Assembly (NCBI RefSeq): GCF_000719955.1
Contig: NZ_JOII01000057.1
Location: 1-37,795 of the forward strand
Direction of reading: 5' to 3'
Length of the DNA: 37,795 nt
From: Streptomyces albidoflavus
GTDB taxonomy: Bacteria; Actinomycetota; Actinomycetes; Streptomycetales; Streptomycetaceae
The notes under the pieces: model-generated
Database searches by the model: none
What the model saw: the letters and a program-made list of their open reading frames with translations, nothing else
What the model was told of the DNA's origin: nothing
Program-made: the position numbers and the translations under genes
Part shown: positions 14,745 through 22,593 of the stretch, piece by piece
How the letters are laid out: each line of letters opens with the position of its first letter
How positions within the stretch are numbered: the stretch's first letter is position 1

Positions 14745-14776
14745 GTCCCGGCCGGGGCGGGGGCCCCGGCCGGGAC
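14745..14776 (+). terminator. Perfect 14-bp hairpin between the RodZ-like gene and rimO
   Basis: GTCCCGGCCGGGGC (14745-14758) pairs without mismatch with 14763-14776 around a GGGG loop. There is no T-tract; AAAG then the rimO -10-like box follow at once. It probably ends the upstream transcript and covers the -35 region of rimO. Confidence 0.7.
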
Positions 14777-14780
14777 AAAG

Positions 14781-14786
14781 TAGTCT
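14781..14786 (+). promoter_or_regulatory. Candidate -10 box for leaderless rimO
   Basis: TAGTCT fits TANNNT and ends 7 nt before the rimO ATG at 14794. There is no ribosome binding site between them, so the mRNA may begin at the start codon. The -35 position falls inside the upstream hairpin and shows no consensus. Confidence 0.5.
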
Positions 14787-14793
14787 TGAGCCC

Positions 14794-16266
14794 ATGCCTG
14801 AACGCCGTACCGTCGCTCTCGTCACTCTCGGATGCGCCCGTAACGAGGTGGATTCGGAGGAGCTCGCAGGCCGCCTGGAGGCGGACGGCTGGCAGCTCGT
14901 CGAGGACGCCGAAGCCGCCGATGTCGCCGTCGTCAACACCTGCGGCTTCGTCGAAGCCGCCAAGAAGGACTCCGTCGACGCCCTCCTGGAGGCCAACGAC
15001 CTCAAGGCCCAGGGCAGAACCCAGGCCGTGGTCGCGGTCGGCTGCATGGCCGAGCGGTACGGCAAGGAGCTGGCCGAGGCCCTCCCCGAGGCCGACGGGG
15101 TGCTCGGCTTCGACGACTACGCCGACATCTCCGACCGGCTGCAGACCATCCTGGGCGGCGGCATCCACGCCTCCCACACCCCGCGCGACCGGCGCAAGCT
15201 GCTGCCGATCAGCCCCGCCGAGCGCCAGGACAGCGCCGTCGCCCTCCCCGGCCACGCCCAGGAGCCCGCGGCCGCCCCCGCCGACCTGCCCGACGGCCTG
15301 GCGCCCGCCTCCGGGCCGCGCGCCCCGCTCCGCCGCCGGCTGGGCACCAGCCCCGTCGCCTCGGTCAAGCTGGCCTCCGGCTGCGACCGGCGCTGCTCCT
15401 TCTGCGCCATCCCCTCCTTCCGCGGCTCCTTCATCTCCCGGCGTCCCTCCGACGTGCTCCAGGAGACGCGCTGGCTGGCCGGGCAGGGCGTGAAGGAGAT
15501 CATGCTGGTCTCCGAGAACAACACCTCGTACGGCAAGGACCTCGGCGACATCCGGCTGCTGGAGACGCTGCTGCCGGAGCTGGCGGAGGTGGACGGCATC
15601 GAGCGGGTGCGCGTCAGCTACCTCCAGCCCGCCGAGATGCGGCCCGGCCTGATCGACGTCCTCACCTCGACGCCGAAGGTCGCCCCCTACTTCGACCTCT
15701 CCTTCCAGCACTCCGCGCCCGGCGTGCTGCGGGCCATGCGCCGCTTCGGCGACACCGACCGCTTCCTCGGCCTGCTGGAGCAGATCCGCGCCAAGGCCCC
15801 CGAGGCCGGCGTCCGCTCCAACTTCATCGTCGGCTTCCCCGGCGAGAGCGAGGCGGACGTGGCCGAGCTGGAGCGCTTCCTGACCGGCGCCCGCCTCGAC
15901 GCCATCGGCGTCTTCGGCTACTCCGACGAGGACGGCACCGAGGCCGCCGGGTACGAGGGCAAGCTCCCCGAGGAGGAGGTCGCCGAGCGTCTGGCCCGGG
16001 TCTCCCGACTCGCCGAGGAACTCGTCTCGCAGCGCGCGGACGAGCGGGTCGGTGAGACCGTGGAGGTACTCGTCGAATCCGTCGACGAGGAAGAGGGCGC
16101 CGTCGGCCGGGCCGCCCACCAGGCCCCCGAGACCGACGGACAGATCCTCTTCACGAGCGGCGCGGACCTCACCCCGGGCCGTATGGTCGTGGCCAAGGTG
16201 GTCGGCACCGAGGGAGTGGACCTCGTCGCCGAACCCCTGCACCTGATCGAGGAGGCGGGCAGATGA
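14794..16266 (+). CDS. rimO: Ribosomal protein S12 methylthiotransferase RimO
   Basis: A radical-SAM methylthiotransferase that modifies a conserved aspartate of ribosomal protein S12 (490 aa). The N-terminal domain carries the three auxiliary-cluster cysteines Cys14 ([11 protein letters not shown]), Cys50 (NTCGF) and Cys84 (VGCMAERYG). The radical-SAM cluster motif is Cys197-x3-Cys201-x2-Cys204 (GCDRRCSFC). A TRAM domain closes the protein (about 425-490). An Ala/Pro-rich insertion (~145-185) precedes the SAM domain. [11 protein letters not shown] distinguishes RimO from the tRNA enzyme MiaB. It heads the rimO-pgsA-cinA run; its TGA overlaps the pgsA ATG. Confidence 0.95.
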   Translation: MPERRTVALVTLGCARNEVDSEELAGRLEADGWQLVEDAEAADVAVVNTCGFVEAAKKDSVDALLEANDLKAQGRTQAVVAVGCMAERYGKELAEALPEADGVLGFDDYADISDRLQTILGGGIHASHTPRDRRKLLPISPAERQDSAVALPGHAQEPAAAPADLPDGLAPASGPRAPLRRRLGTSPVASVKLASGCDRRCSFCAIPSFRGSFISRRPSDVLQETRWLAGQGVKEIMLVSENNTSYGKDLGDIRLLETLLPELAEVDGIERVRVSYLQPAEMRPGLIDVLTSTPKVAPYFDLSFQHSAPGVLRAMRRFGDTDRFLGLLEQIRAKAPEAGVRSNFIVGFPGESEADVAELERFLTGARLDAIGVFGYSDEDGTEAAGYEGKLPEEEVAERLARVSRLAEELVSQRADERVGETVEVLVESVDEEEGAVGRAAHQAPETDGQILFTSGADLTPGRMVVAKVVGTEGVDLVAEPLHLIEEAGR

Positions 16267-17141
16267 CCGGAGTGTCGGCGTCCACGGCCGGTGGAGCCCA
16301 CGCGGGCGGCGTACACGGCGCCAGCCGCGGGACCCCGGCCGTCCGGCAGGCCGGCGTCTGGAACATCGCCAACATCCTGACCATGATCCGGCTCCTGCTG
16401 GTCCCCGGATTCGTGGCCCTGCTGCTGGCGGACGGCGGGTACGACCCGGCCTGGCGCGCCCTGGCCTGGGCGGCCTTCGCCGTCGCCATGATCACCGACG
16501 TCTTCGACGGGCACCTCGCCCGGACGTACAACCTGGTCACGGACTTCGGCAAGATCGCCGACCCGATCGCCGACAAGGCGATCATGGGCGCCGCGCTGAT
16601 CTGCCTGTCGTGGCTCGGGGAGCTGCCCTGGTGGGTGACGGCGGTGATCCTCGGGCGCGAGCTGGGCATCACGGTGCTGCGCTTCTGGGTGATCAGATTC
16701 GGCGTGATCCCCGCCAGCCGGGGCGGCAAGCTGAAGACCCTCGCCCAGGGCACGGCGGCCGGCATGTACGTCCTCGCGCTCACCGGGCCGTTGGCCACCC
16801 TGCGGTTCTGGGTGATGGCCGTCGCCGTGGTGCTGACCGTCGCGACCGGCCTGGACTACGTACGGCAGGCCGTCGTGCTGCGCCGTGCGGGTCTCGCCGC
16901 CGAGCGGGCCGCACGCCGTGAGGCGGCCACGGGCGCGCAGGGCACCGTCGGCGAGGTCGGCCCCGCCGTCCCCACCGCCACCGCCTCCGAGGCCCTGGTG
17001 GCCACGGCGGCCTCCGCGGCCGGGCCCGCCGAGCGGACCGGCGAGGCGCCACCGGCCGCCGGCGAGCGGGCCGGACAGGCCCGGGAGCAGAGCCAGGACG
17101 CCGCCGGCGCACGGCAGGTCGGCGGGGAGACCCGGCGGTGA
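16263..17141 (+). CDS. pgsA: CDP-alcohol phosphatidyltransferase, PgsA type
   Basis: Predicted CDP-diacylglycerol-glycerol-3-phosphate 3-phosphatidyltransferase, an integral membrane enzyme of phosphatidylglycerol synthesis (292 aa). The signature D-x2-D-G-x2-A-R-x8-G-x3-D-x3-D is complete (Asp79, Asp82, Gly83, Ala86, Arg87, Gly96, Asp100, Asp104). Several hydrophobic helices span ~35-205. The N-terminal ~30 residues (Gly/Ala-rich) and the C-terminal ~70 (Ala/Glu/Gly-rich) are low-complexity additions to a core that is usually ~180-200 aa. ATG overlaps the rimO stop by 4 bp, so translation is probably coupled. Actinobacteria carry several paralogues, so the exact phospholipid product is inferred. 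Confidence 0.9.
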   Translation: MTGVSASTAGGAHAGGVHGASRGTPAVRQAGVWNIANILTMIRLLLVPGFVALLLADGGYDPAWRALAWAAFAVAMITDVFDGHLARTYNLVTDFGKIADPIADKAIMGAALICLSWLGELPWWVTAVILGRELGITVLRFWVIRFGVIPASRGGKLKTLAQGTAAGMYVLALTGPLATLRFWVMAVAVVLTVATGLDYVRQAVVLRRAGLAAERAARREAATGAQGTVGEVGPAVPTATASEALVATAASAAGPAERTGEAPPAAGERAGQAREQSQDAAGARQVGGETRR

Positions 17142-17647
17142 GCCTGGAGGCGGAGCACGCCCTGCGGCTGCTGGAGGAGCGCGGCGAGACGCTGGCCGTC
17201 GCCGAGTCGCTGACCGGGGGCCTGGTCGCCGCCGCCGTGACCGCCGCCCCGGGCGCCTCGGCCGCCTTCCGCGGCTCGGTCACGGCGTACGCCACGGAGC
17301 TCAAGGCCCGGCTGCTCGGTGTCGACGAGGCGCTGCTGCGGGCCAGGGGCGCCGTGGACCCCGAGGTCGCGCACCAGATGGCCCAGGGGGTGCGCCGGGA
17401 ACTGGGCGCCGAGTGGGGCGTGGCCACCACCGGCGTGGCCGGGCCCGAACCGCAGGACGGGCGCCCCGTGGGCACCGTGTACATCGCCGTGGCCGGACCT
17501 GGGGGAGGGAAATCGGCCGCACTGCGGTTGAACGGCGACCGTACGGACATCCGTATGGAGAGTGTCCGGAGGGTTCTCGGCCTGCTCATCGGGGAACTGG
17601 GCGGACACGGGCGGGCGCAGGATACGGAACAGAACGGGGAGACCTGA
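17138..17647 (+). CDS. cinA: CinA C-terminal domain protein (nicotinamide-nucleotide amidase type)
   Basis: This 169-aa protein consists only of the CinA C-terminal (PncC) domain, which deamidates nicotinamide mononucleotide in the pyridine nucleotide salvage cycle. Landmarks are TLAVAESLTGGLVAAAVT, the GSVTAYATELKARLLGV segment and the substrate loop GVATTGVAGPEPQDGRPVGTVYIAV. The N-terminal molybdopterin-like domain of full CinA is absent, as usual for this actinobacterial copy. It begins with GTG overlapping the pgsA TGA by 4 bp, as the third gene of the rimO-pgsA-cinA unit. The name cinA is positional; pncC would suit the biochemistry. Confidence 0.9.
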   Translation: MSLEAEHALRLLEERGETLAVAESLTGGLVAAAVTAAPGASAAFRGSVTAYATELKARLLGVDEALLRARGAVDPEVAHQMAQGVRRELGAEWGVATTGVAGPEPQDGRPVGTVYIAVAGPGGGKSAALRLNGDRTDIRMESVRRVLGLLIGELGGHGRAQDTEQNGET

Positions 17648-17756
17648 TGTTTGCAGCCCTGAGTGAACACGACATCGCTCCCCGCACGGCCGCAGCGGTA
17701 GGCGGTACGGTGGGGCGTGAAGGATGCGGTTACGCGGTCCGAGGAGGGAGCCACCG

Positions 17757-18128
17757 ATGATTCTGCTCCGTCGCCTGCTGGGTGACGTGCTGCGTCGGCA
17801 GCGCCAGCGCCAGGGCCGTACTCTGCGCGAAGTCTCCTCGTCCGCCCGAGTCTCACTCGGCTATCTCTCCGAGGTGGAGCGGGGGCAGAAGGAGGCGTCC
17901 TCCGAACTGCTCTCCGCCATTTGCGACGCGTTGGACGTACGGATGTCCGAACTGATGCGTGAGGTCAGCGACGAGCTGGCCCTCGCCGAGCTGGCCGAGT
18001 CCGCCGCTGCCACCGACCCGGTGCCGGCTCCGGTCAGGCCCATGCTGAACGCCGTCTCCGTCTCCGGCGTACCGCCGGAGCGGGTGACGATCAAGGCGCC
18101 CGAGGCCGTGGGCGTCGCCGCCGCCTGA
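17757..18128 (+). CDS. clgR: ClgR: XRE-family activator of Clp protease genes
   Basis: The 123-aa protein has an N-terminal XRE/Cro helix-turn-helix (~8-65: [19 protein letters not shown] then [20 protein letters not shown]) and an Ala/Val/Pro-rich tail. Sequence and position just after pgsA-cinA match ClgR, which activates clpP1-clpP2 and lon in Streptomyces and occupies the same place near pgsA and ftsK in mycobacteria. The chain ends in VAAA; in S. lividans the C-terminal alanines make ClgR a ClpP substrate, so the feedback degron appears intact. ATG 17757 was chosen because GAGGAGGGAG lies just upstream; an in-frame ATG at 17724 has no such site. A strong terminator follows, and the 109-bp gap after cinA could hold its own promoter. 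Confidence 0.9.
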   Translation: MILLRRLLGDVLRRQRQRQGRTLREVSSSARVSLGYLSEVERGQKEASSELLSAICDALDVRMSELMREVSDELALAELAESAAATDPVPAPVRPMLNAVSVSGVPPERVTIKAPEAVGVAAA

Positions 18129-18163
18129 GCGGCGCGGCGAGAAGAACGGCACGTCACACGTGT

Positions 18164-18222
18164 AGCCCCGGTGGGGGCGGGCACGCGGATCCACAAGATC
18201 CGCTCCCGCCGCCACCGGGGCT
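18164..18222 (+). terminator. Long hairpin terminator after clgR
   Basis: AGCCCCGGTGG (18164-18174) pairs perfectly with CCACCGGGGCT (18212-18222), with further internal pairing of GCGGATC and GATCCGC and of GGGCGGG and CCCGCC. This gives a long, almost fully paired stem followed by TCTCGTT. Confidence 0.85.
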
Positions 18223-18322
18223 TCTCGTTGGGTGACGACGGTGCCGCCCGGCCCGGACCCGCCCCTCGGGCGGTCGCGGTGGCCGGTGGGAGCCGGGGTC
18301 TTCCGAACTGACGGGTGGCAGC

Positions 18323-18344
18323 ACCGGTCCACCGAAGGACCGGT
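18323..18344. promoter_or_regulatory. Perfect 8-bp inverted repeat upstream of dps
   Basis: ACCGGTCC and GGACCGGT are separated by 6 nt (ACCGAA), 102 bp upstream of the Dps ATG. It could be an operator. Function is inferred from position and symmetry only. Confidence 0.4.
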
Positions 18345-18445
18345 CGAAGTTACCCAAATCGGTCACCTGTGTCATCGTGGTGCGTGGCTGGCGACGGCCC
18401 GCCGTCGATGACGGGTGACCGGCTGTGACGACTTGGAGGAATGCG

Positions 18446-18916
18446 ATGAACGTGGTCAAGAGCCCGCTTCCGGAGACCGACCTCAAGGTGGTCGCGGGCG
18501 CCCTGCAGGGCGGCCTGGTGGACCTGATCGACCTCTCCCTGGTCGCCAAGCAGGTGCACTGGAACGTCACGGGCCCGCGCTTCCGCTCTGTCCACCTCCA
18601 GCTCGACGAGGTGGTCGACACCGCCCGCGCCCACTCCGACACCGTGGCCGAGCGGGCCTCGGCCCTCGGGGTCTCCCCGGACGGCCGCGCCGCGACCGTC
18701 GCCGGGACCAGCAGCATCGGGGTGGTCAACGAGGGCTGGATCAAGGATGTGGACGCGGTCAACACCCTCGTGCAGGCGCTGGCCGCGGTGATCGGCCGGA
18801 TGCGCGAGCGGATCGAGGCGACCGGTGACGCGGACCCGGTGAGCCAGGACATCTTCATCACCATCACCGCCGACCTGGAGAAGCACCACTGGATGTTCCA
18901 GGCGGAGAACAGCTAG
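18446..18916 (+). CDS. dpsC: Dps-family ferritin-like DNA-protection protein
   Basis: A Dps mini-ferritin subunit (156 aa) that oxidises and stores iron and can protect or compact the nucleoid. The ferroxidase signature is present: KQVHWNVTGPRF (His38), His50, Asp54/Glu55 and the Asp65-x3-Glu69 pair in HSDTVAER. Length is normal for the family, without long DNA-binding tails. ATG 18446 is 5 nt after a strong GGAGGA; an in-frame GTG 21 nt upstream is less likely. Position after clgR matches what I recall for S. coelicolor dpsC; Streptomyces have several dps paralogues, so the letter is tentative. Confidence 0.88.
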   Translation: MNVVKSPLPETDLKVVAGALQGGLVDLIDLSLVAKQVHWNVTGPRFRSVHLQLDEVVDTARAHSDTVAERASALGVSPDGRAATVAGTSSIGVVNEGWIKDVDAVNTLVQALAAVIGRMRERIEATGDADPVSQDIFITITADLEKHHWMFQAENS

Positions 18917-18962
18917 ACAGAACCGGCGGCCGCCCGCGGCGGCCGACGACGAACCCGGGGGC

Positions 18963-18983
18963 GGGCCGCACTCAGTGCGGCCC
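18963..18983. terminator. Hairpin after dps
   Basis: GGGCCGCAC, loop TCA, GTGCGGCCC: a perfect 9-bp stem 46 nt after the dps stop, flanked by more GC-rich sequence. It could serve both dps and leftward transcription from the nei side. Confidence 0.7.
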
Positions 18984-19000
18984 CCGCGGGCGTCGCCGCG

Positions 19001-19150
19001 GTGGTGGCGGGCGGCTGGGGGCTGAGCGTCCTGCCGGTGCACTGCGTACCGAAGTCTCGCGCCGACGAGCAGGCGGCGCGGGCGCGGGCGGCGGCCCGGC
19101 GGTTGGTGGCGCGGGTGCGGGGCGGGCAGGGGGAGCCGGGGGACGGGTGA
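19001..19150 (+). pseudogene. Coding-like remnant or very small ORF, function unknown
   Basis: A 49-codon frame (GTG 19001 or 19004 to TGA 19148) encodes VAGGWGLSVLPVHCVPK followed by a charged Ala/Arg helix and RVRGG. Third positions are nearly all G or C, as in genuine genes here, and the frame stays open upstream through the dps terminator hairpin. There is no ribosome binding site and no family I recognise. It may be the tail of a lost gene or an unannotated small protein. Confidence 0.2.
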
Positions 19151-19165
19151 GGGCGGGACGAGGCG

Positions 19166-19960
19166 TTACGCGGCGGGGGCCGGGCCCTTCTGGCAGCCCG
19201 GGCACCAGTAGGTGGGGCGTTCGCGGGTGGGGTCGCCCTGCTGGGCGGTTCTGACGGTGGCGCCGCAGCGCAGACAGGGGCGGCCGGCGCGGCCGTAGAC
19301 GTACAGGGGGCGGTCGGGGCGGCCGGTGGTGGTGCGGCGCGGACGGTGGCGGTTGGCCTCCAGGAGGCGGGCCGCGAGGGTGGTGAGGCGTTCGGGGTCG
19401 GGCAGCTCGCCGACCGGCAGCCACGGGGTCACGCGGAGCAGGAAGCAGAGTTCGCTCTTGAAGACGTTGCCGATGCCCGCCAGATTGCGCTGGTCCAGCA
19501 CCGCCTCGCCGACCTCGCGCTCCGGCGCGGCCGCCAGCCGGGCCAGCGCCTCGGTGGGGGACCAGTCGGGGCCCAGCAGGTCGGGGCCGAGGTGGCCGAC
19601 GGCCTCGTCCTCGGCCGTGGTGCGCAGCAGCTCCAGGACGGGCAGGCGGTAGCCGACGGCGGTGCGTGAGGCGGTGCCGAGGACCGCGCGGATCTGGTGG
19701 CCCGGCCCGCCCCGCCAGCGCTCGCCCGGTGCGAAGATCCGCCACGAGCCGTCCATCCGCAGATGGGAGTGGAGGGTGAGGCCGCCCTCCAGGCGGGTCA
19801 GCAGGTGCTTGCCCCGGGCCACCACCTCCACCACGGTGCGGCCGGTGAGGTCGACCGTCGCGAGGCGGGGCACACGGAGGTCCGAGACGGTCAGCTCCTG
19901 GCCGGCGAGCGCCTGGTGCAGGCGCCCCGCCGCCTGGTGGACGGTGTCTCCCTCGGGCAT
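19166..19960 (-). CDS. nei: Fpg/Nei-family DNA glycosylase, actinobacterial Nei2 type
   Basis: A base-excision repair glycosylase/AP lyase of 264 aa. It starts with MPEGDTV, the hallmark of the Nei2 group, keeping the catalytic Pro2 (Schiff-base nucleophile) and Glu3. The conserved Lys51 lies in ARGKHLL. The helix-two-turn-helix carries LDQRNLAGIGNVFKSE, and the C-terminal zinc finger has CLRC...CPGC. It should remove oxidised pyrimidines. It lies at the left end of a group of four minus-strand genes; 27 bp separate its start from the SGNH gene upstream, so co-transcription is possible. A few Ala/Pro residues follow the finger. Confidence 0.93.
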   Translation of the reverse strand: MPEGDTVHQAAGRLHQALAGQELTVSDLRVPRLATVDLTGRTVVEVVARGKHLLTRLEGGLTLHSHLRMDGSWRIFAPGERWRGGPGHQIRAVLGTASRTAVGYRLPVLELLRTTAEDEAVGHLGPDLLGPDWSPTEALARLAAAPEREVGEAVLDQRNLAGIGNVFKSELCFLLRVTPWLPVGELPDPERLTTLAARLLEANRHRPRRTTTGRPDRPLYVYGRAGRPCLRCGATVRTAQQGDPTRERPTYWCPGCQKGPAPAA

Positions 19961-19987
19961 GGCTCCATGATGCCTGGCCGGCCGGGG

Positions 19988-21181
19988 TCAGGGCCTGGTG
20001 GCGAACGGCCCGTCCGGGGCGAAGGCGAGGGCGGCGAAGCGCTCGCCCATGCGGCGGTGGGTGGCGGCGTCCGGGTGCAGCTCGTCGGGGAGCGGCAGCT
20101 CGGCGTGGTCCGCCTCGCCGTACAGCTCGCGGCCGTCGAGGAGGTGCAGGTGCGGGTCGTCGGCGGCCCGCTGCCGCACGATGCGGGTCAGCTCGTCGCG
20201 GATCACGCTCAGGGTGAGCTTTCCGGCGGCCACCTCGGCCGGGTCGCCGACCGCCTTGAACTTGATCCGCCCTTCGGCGATCTCGCTGAAGTCCGGGGCG
20301 CAGGGGCCGGGGGTCTCCTCGTGGATCGGGCAGAGTATCGGCGTGACGACCAGGAGCGGGGTGGCCGGGTGGCCCTCGCGGATGGTGTCCAGGAAGCCGT
20401 GGACCGCCGGGGTGAAGGCGCGCAGCCGCATCAGGTCGGCGTTGACGAGGTTGATGCCGATCTTGACGCTGATCAGGTCGGCCGGGGTGTCGCGCAGGGT
20501 GCGGGCGGTGAACGGGTCGAGCAGCGCGGCGCCGCCGAGACCGAGGTTGACCAGGTCCACGCCGCCCCGCGCCGCGGCCAGCGCGGGCCAGGTGGTGGAC
20601 GGGCTCGCGGCGTCCGAGCCGTGGCTGATCGAACTCCCGTGGTGGAGCCAGACGCGGCGTCCGCTCTCCGGGAGGGGCTCGACGGGCGCGTCGGTGCGCA
20701 GGGCCAGCAGCTCGGCCGCCTCGTTGTGCGGCAGCCAGATCTCGATGTCCTTGACCCCGGCGGGCAGCTCGGCGAAACGTACCGTCCCGGGCGGGCCGGG
20801 CACGGTCTCGGCGGTGCCGGCCGCCATGTCGAGGGTGAGGGTGTTGCCGCCGGGGGCGCTCGCCCGGTCGACGAGGCGGCCGTCGACCACCAGGTCGTAC
20901 AGGCCGTCGGGCCGGGGCGGGGCGCCCACGTAGACCCGCTTGGTGGGCAGTGTCTCCAGGGCGACGGCGGTGGACCGGGTGCGGAAGGCCAGCCGTACGC
21001 CCGAGGGCTGGGCCTCGGCCATGGCCAGCTGGCCGTCGGTGTTCTGGGCGCGGGCCCAGGCGGGCAGCCGGTGCGGGAGGACGCCGCGTGCGGTCGGCTC
21101 CAGCTCCAGGGCGCCGCGGACGAGGTCCGGGGTGAGGGGGGTGGTGACCGGGGTGGGGGCCGGTTCGTGGTCGGTGGGCAT
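19988..21181 (-). CDS. SGNH/GDSL-family hydrolase (esterase), cytoplasmic
   Basis: The 397-aa protein has an N-terminal beta-sandwich-like region (~20-175) and a C-terminal SGNH hydrolase domain. The nucleophile elbow is HGSSISHG, with Ser184 in the GDS position (usual Asp replaced by Ser). Block II is NLGLGG, and the catalytic Asp/His pair sits in LPDELHPD near the C-terminus. This layout resembles carbohydrate or acyl esterases of the family. No signal peptide is seen: the N-terminus MPTDHEPAPTPVTTPL is hydrophilic, so it is probably intracellular. AGGCGGA precedes the ATG. It lies between a TetR regulator and nei. Substrate unknown. Confidence 0.85.
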   Translation of the reverse strand: MPTDHEPAPTPVTTPLTPDLVRGALELEPTARGVLPHRLPAWARAQNTDGQLAMAEAQPSGVRLAFRTRSTAVALETLPTKRVYVGAPPRPDGLYDLVVDGRLVDRASAPGGNTLTLDMAAGTAETVPGPPGTVRFAELPAGVKDIEIWLPHNEAAELLALRTDAPVEPLPESGRRVWLHHGSSISHGSDAASPSTTWPALAAARGGVDLVNLGLGGAALLDPFTARTLRDTPADLISVKIGINLVNADLMRLRAFTPAVHGFLDTIREGHPATPLLVVTPILCPIHEETPGPCAPDFSEIAEGRIKFKAVGDPAEVAAGKLTLSVIRDELTRIVRQRAADDPHLHLLDGRELYGEADHAELPLPDELHPDAATHRRMGERFAALAFAPDGPFATRP

Positions 21182-21268
21182 GGTTCCGCCTGGGGGTCGC
21201 AGGGTGTGGGGTGGGATGCCGCGCCGGGGCCGGGACGGGGCGCGGGCCGTCCGGGGGCGGTCAGCCGG

Positions 21269-21841
21269 TCAGGGCTGGGCCTCCCAGTTGCGCAGGAGGG
21301 TGTCGAGGGAGTCCAGGACGCGTGCCCAGCTCTCCGAGGAGTCGGGGGCGCTGTGGCTGAAGCCGCCGCTCGCCTCCAGGCTGACGTAGCCGTGGAAGAC
21401 GCTGCCCAGCAGCCGGACGGCGTGTGTCTGGTCCGGCTCCGAGAGGTCGTAGCCGCGCAGGATCGCCCGCGTCATCTGGGCGTGGCGCACACCGGCGCTG
21501 GCCGCCGCCGTCTGGGGGTCCAGCGGCAGCTGGGCGGCCGCGTACCGGCCCGGGTGCTCGCGTGCGTAGTCGCGGTAGACGTCGGCGAAGGCGGTCAGGG
21601 CGTCCTTCCCGGCCCGTCCGGCCACGGCGTCGGCGGCGCGGTCGGCCATCTCGGCCAGGGCGAGCAGGGCGATGCGGGTCTTGAGGTCCTGGGAGTTCCT
21701 GACGTGCGAGTAGAGGCTCGCGACCTGCACGCCGAACTGTCGCGCCAGGGCGGAGACGGTCACCTGGTCGAAGCCGATCTCGTCGGCGAGTTCCGCTCCG
21801 GCCTGGGTGAGGCGCTCGGGGGTGAGTCCCGCACGGGGCAT
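21269..21841 (-). CDS. TetR-family transcriptional regulator (WHG-type C-terminal domain)
   Basis: A 190-aa one-component repressor. The N-terminal TetR helix-turn-helix reads LTQAGAELADEIGFDQVTVSALARQFGVQVASLYSHVRN (split as LTQAGAELADEIGFDQV then TVSALARQFGVQVASLYSHV), and the C-terminal ligand domain carries GSVFHGYVSLEASGGF, typical of the TetR_C_33/WHG group. Start ATG 21841 was chosen because AAAGGA lies 7 nt upstream; an in-frame ATG 30 nt further up lacks a site. A palindromic operator lies just upstream (21877-21902), so autoregulation is likely. The SGNH gene follows 87 bp downstream and is the likeliest co-regulated target. Ligand unknown. Confidence 0.9.
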   Translation of the reverse strand: MPRAGLTPERLTQAGAELADEIGFDQVTVSALARQFGVQVASLYSHVRNSQDLKTRIALLALAEMADRAADAVAGRAGKDALTAFADVYRDYAREHPGRYAAAQLPLDPQTAAASAGVRHAQMTRAILRGYDLSEPDQTHAVRLLGSVFHGYVSLEASGGFSHSAPDSSESWARVLDSLDTLLRNWEAQP

Positions 21842-21876
21842 GACCGGGTCCTTTCGTCTGGCTAATGCCATGGTGC

Positions 21877-21902
21877 ATCTGCCTAAGGCATTTAGGCAAA
21901 TG
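21877..21902. promoter_or_regulatory. TetR-type palindromic operator
   Basis: TGCCTAA (21880-21886), spacer GGCAT, TTAGGCA (21892-21898) is a perfect inverted repeat; extending outward, CATCTGCCTAA and TTAGGCAAATG match at 10 of 11 positions. It sits 36 bp upstream of the TetR start in one of the few AT-richer patches of the region. Assignment to the adjacent TetR protein is inferred from position. Confidence 0.75.
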
Positions 21903-21976
21903 TGGTCGTGCTTTCGGCGGGGAGGGTATGGCTCGGGGAGGGGTGGTGCCGGAGTGCGTGGAACGGGGGGGGGCGG

Positions 21977-22549
21977 TCACTCCCCCGTGGCGGGGCCCTT
22001 GCGCTGCTTGGCGTGGAAGCGGGCCTTCTTCTGGCGGTTGCCGCAGGTGTTCATGTCGCACCACTTGCGGCTGCGGCTCTGGCTGGTGTCGAAGAAGGCG
22101 GCCCGGCAGGTGGGGGAGGCGCACAGGGCCAGTTTTCCGTCGCGCTCGCCGGAGAGGATGCCGATCGCGTCGGCGGCGATCACGCTGAGGGCGTCCTCGA
22201 CGGAGCCCGAGGCGAGGTGCCAGCGGCGCTCGCCCTCGGGGGTCAGGACGGCGGCCGCCCGGCCCTCGACGCTGCGGTCGTTGATGACGCGGACGGCGGT
22301 GGCGGGGAGTGGCGCTCCGGTCGCGGCCGCCGTCGCCGCGGCGTGGACGGCCTCGCGGAGTTCCCGGGCGAGGCCGAGCTGGGCGGGCGTGCAGGAGCCC
22401 ACGGCGAGGCCGTACACCGCCAGCCAGTCGACCAGTCGCTGCGGCACGGGGATGCGCTCCACGGGTTCGCCCTGCCGCTCCGTCAGTGTCGCCGTGAAGC
22501 TCGTCGCCGGCACGGTGCCGAGGCGGAAGTCGGGGAACTCTGCGGGCAT
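21977..22549 (-). CDS. CGNR zinc-finger regulator with ABATE domain
   Basis: The 190-aa protein has an N-terminal ABATE (putative stress-induced regulator) domain (~1-135), including the helix PVPQRLVDWLAVYGLAV, and a C-terminal CGNR zinc finger. The four ligand cysteines are Cys143, Cys148, Cys164 and Cys169 (ALCASPTC, then KWCDMNTCGNRQKKARFH). The family is predicted to bind DNA through this finger, but few members have been studied. ATG 22549 is preceded by AAGGTGG 5 nt upstream, overlapping an operator-like repeat. It is divergent from the epoxide hydrolase gene, the usual layout of a regulator and its target. Confidence 0.92.
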   Translation of the reverse strand: MPAEFPDFRLGTVPATSFTATLTERQGEPVERIPVPQRLVDWLAVYGLAVGSCTPAQLGLARELREAVHAAATAAATGAPLPATAVRVINDRSVEGRAAAVLTPEGERRWHLASGSVEDALSVIAADAIGILSGERDGKLALCASPTCRAAFFDTSQSRSRKWCDMNTCGNRQKKARFHAKQRKGPATGE

Positions 22550-22551
22550 GG

Positions 22552-22568
22552 AACCACCTTAGCCGGTT
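22552..22568. promoter_or_regulatory. Operator-like repeat 1 (CGNR start side)
   Basis: AACCA-CCTTAGC-CGGTT, a near-palindrome with 4 of 5 arm pairs, lies 3 bp from the CGNR start codon and covers its ribosome binding site. It shares 17 of 18 bases, counted from the G at 22551, with the repeat at 22594. Confidence 0.7.
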
Positions 22569-22593
22569 GTCGCTGCATCCGGGCCCGTGCTAG

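Larger units (their letters stand above)
18129..18445. other. clgR-dps spacer
   Basis: The 317 bp hold the clgR terminator (18164-18222) and a perfect inverted repeat (18323-18344) about 100 bp before the dps start. I see no gene and no clear promoter hexamers; no SigB-like GGGTAC/T was found by eye. Confidence 0.5.

Noticed and set aside
19697..21865. A 722-codon plus-strand frame across nei, the SGNH gene and the TetR gene
   Set aside because: It is a Gly/Val/Ala-rich shadow spanning three well-supported minus-strand genes.
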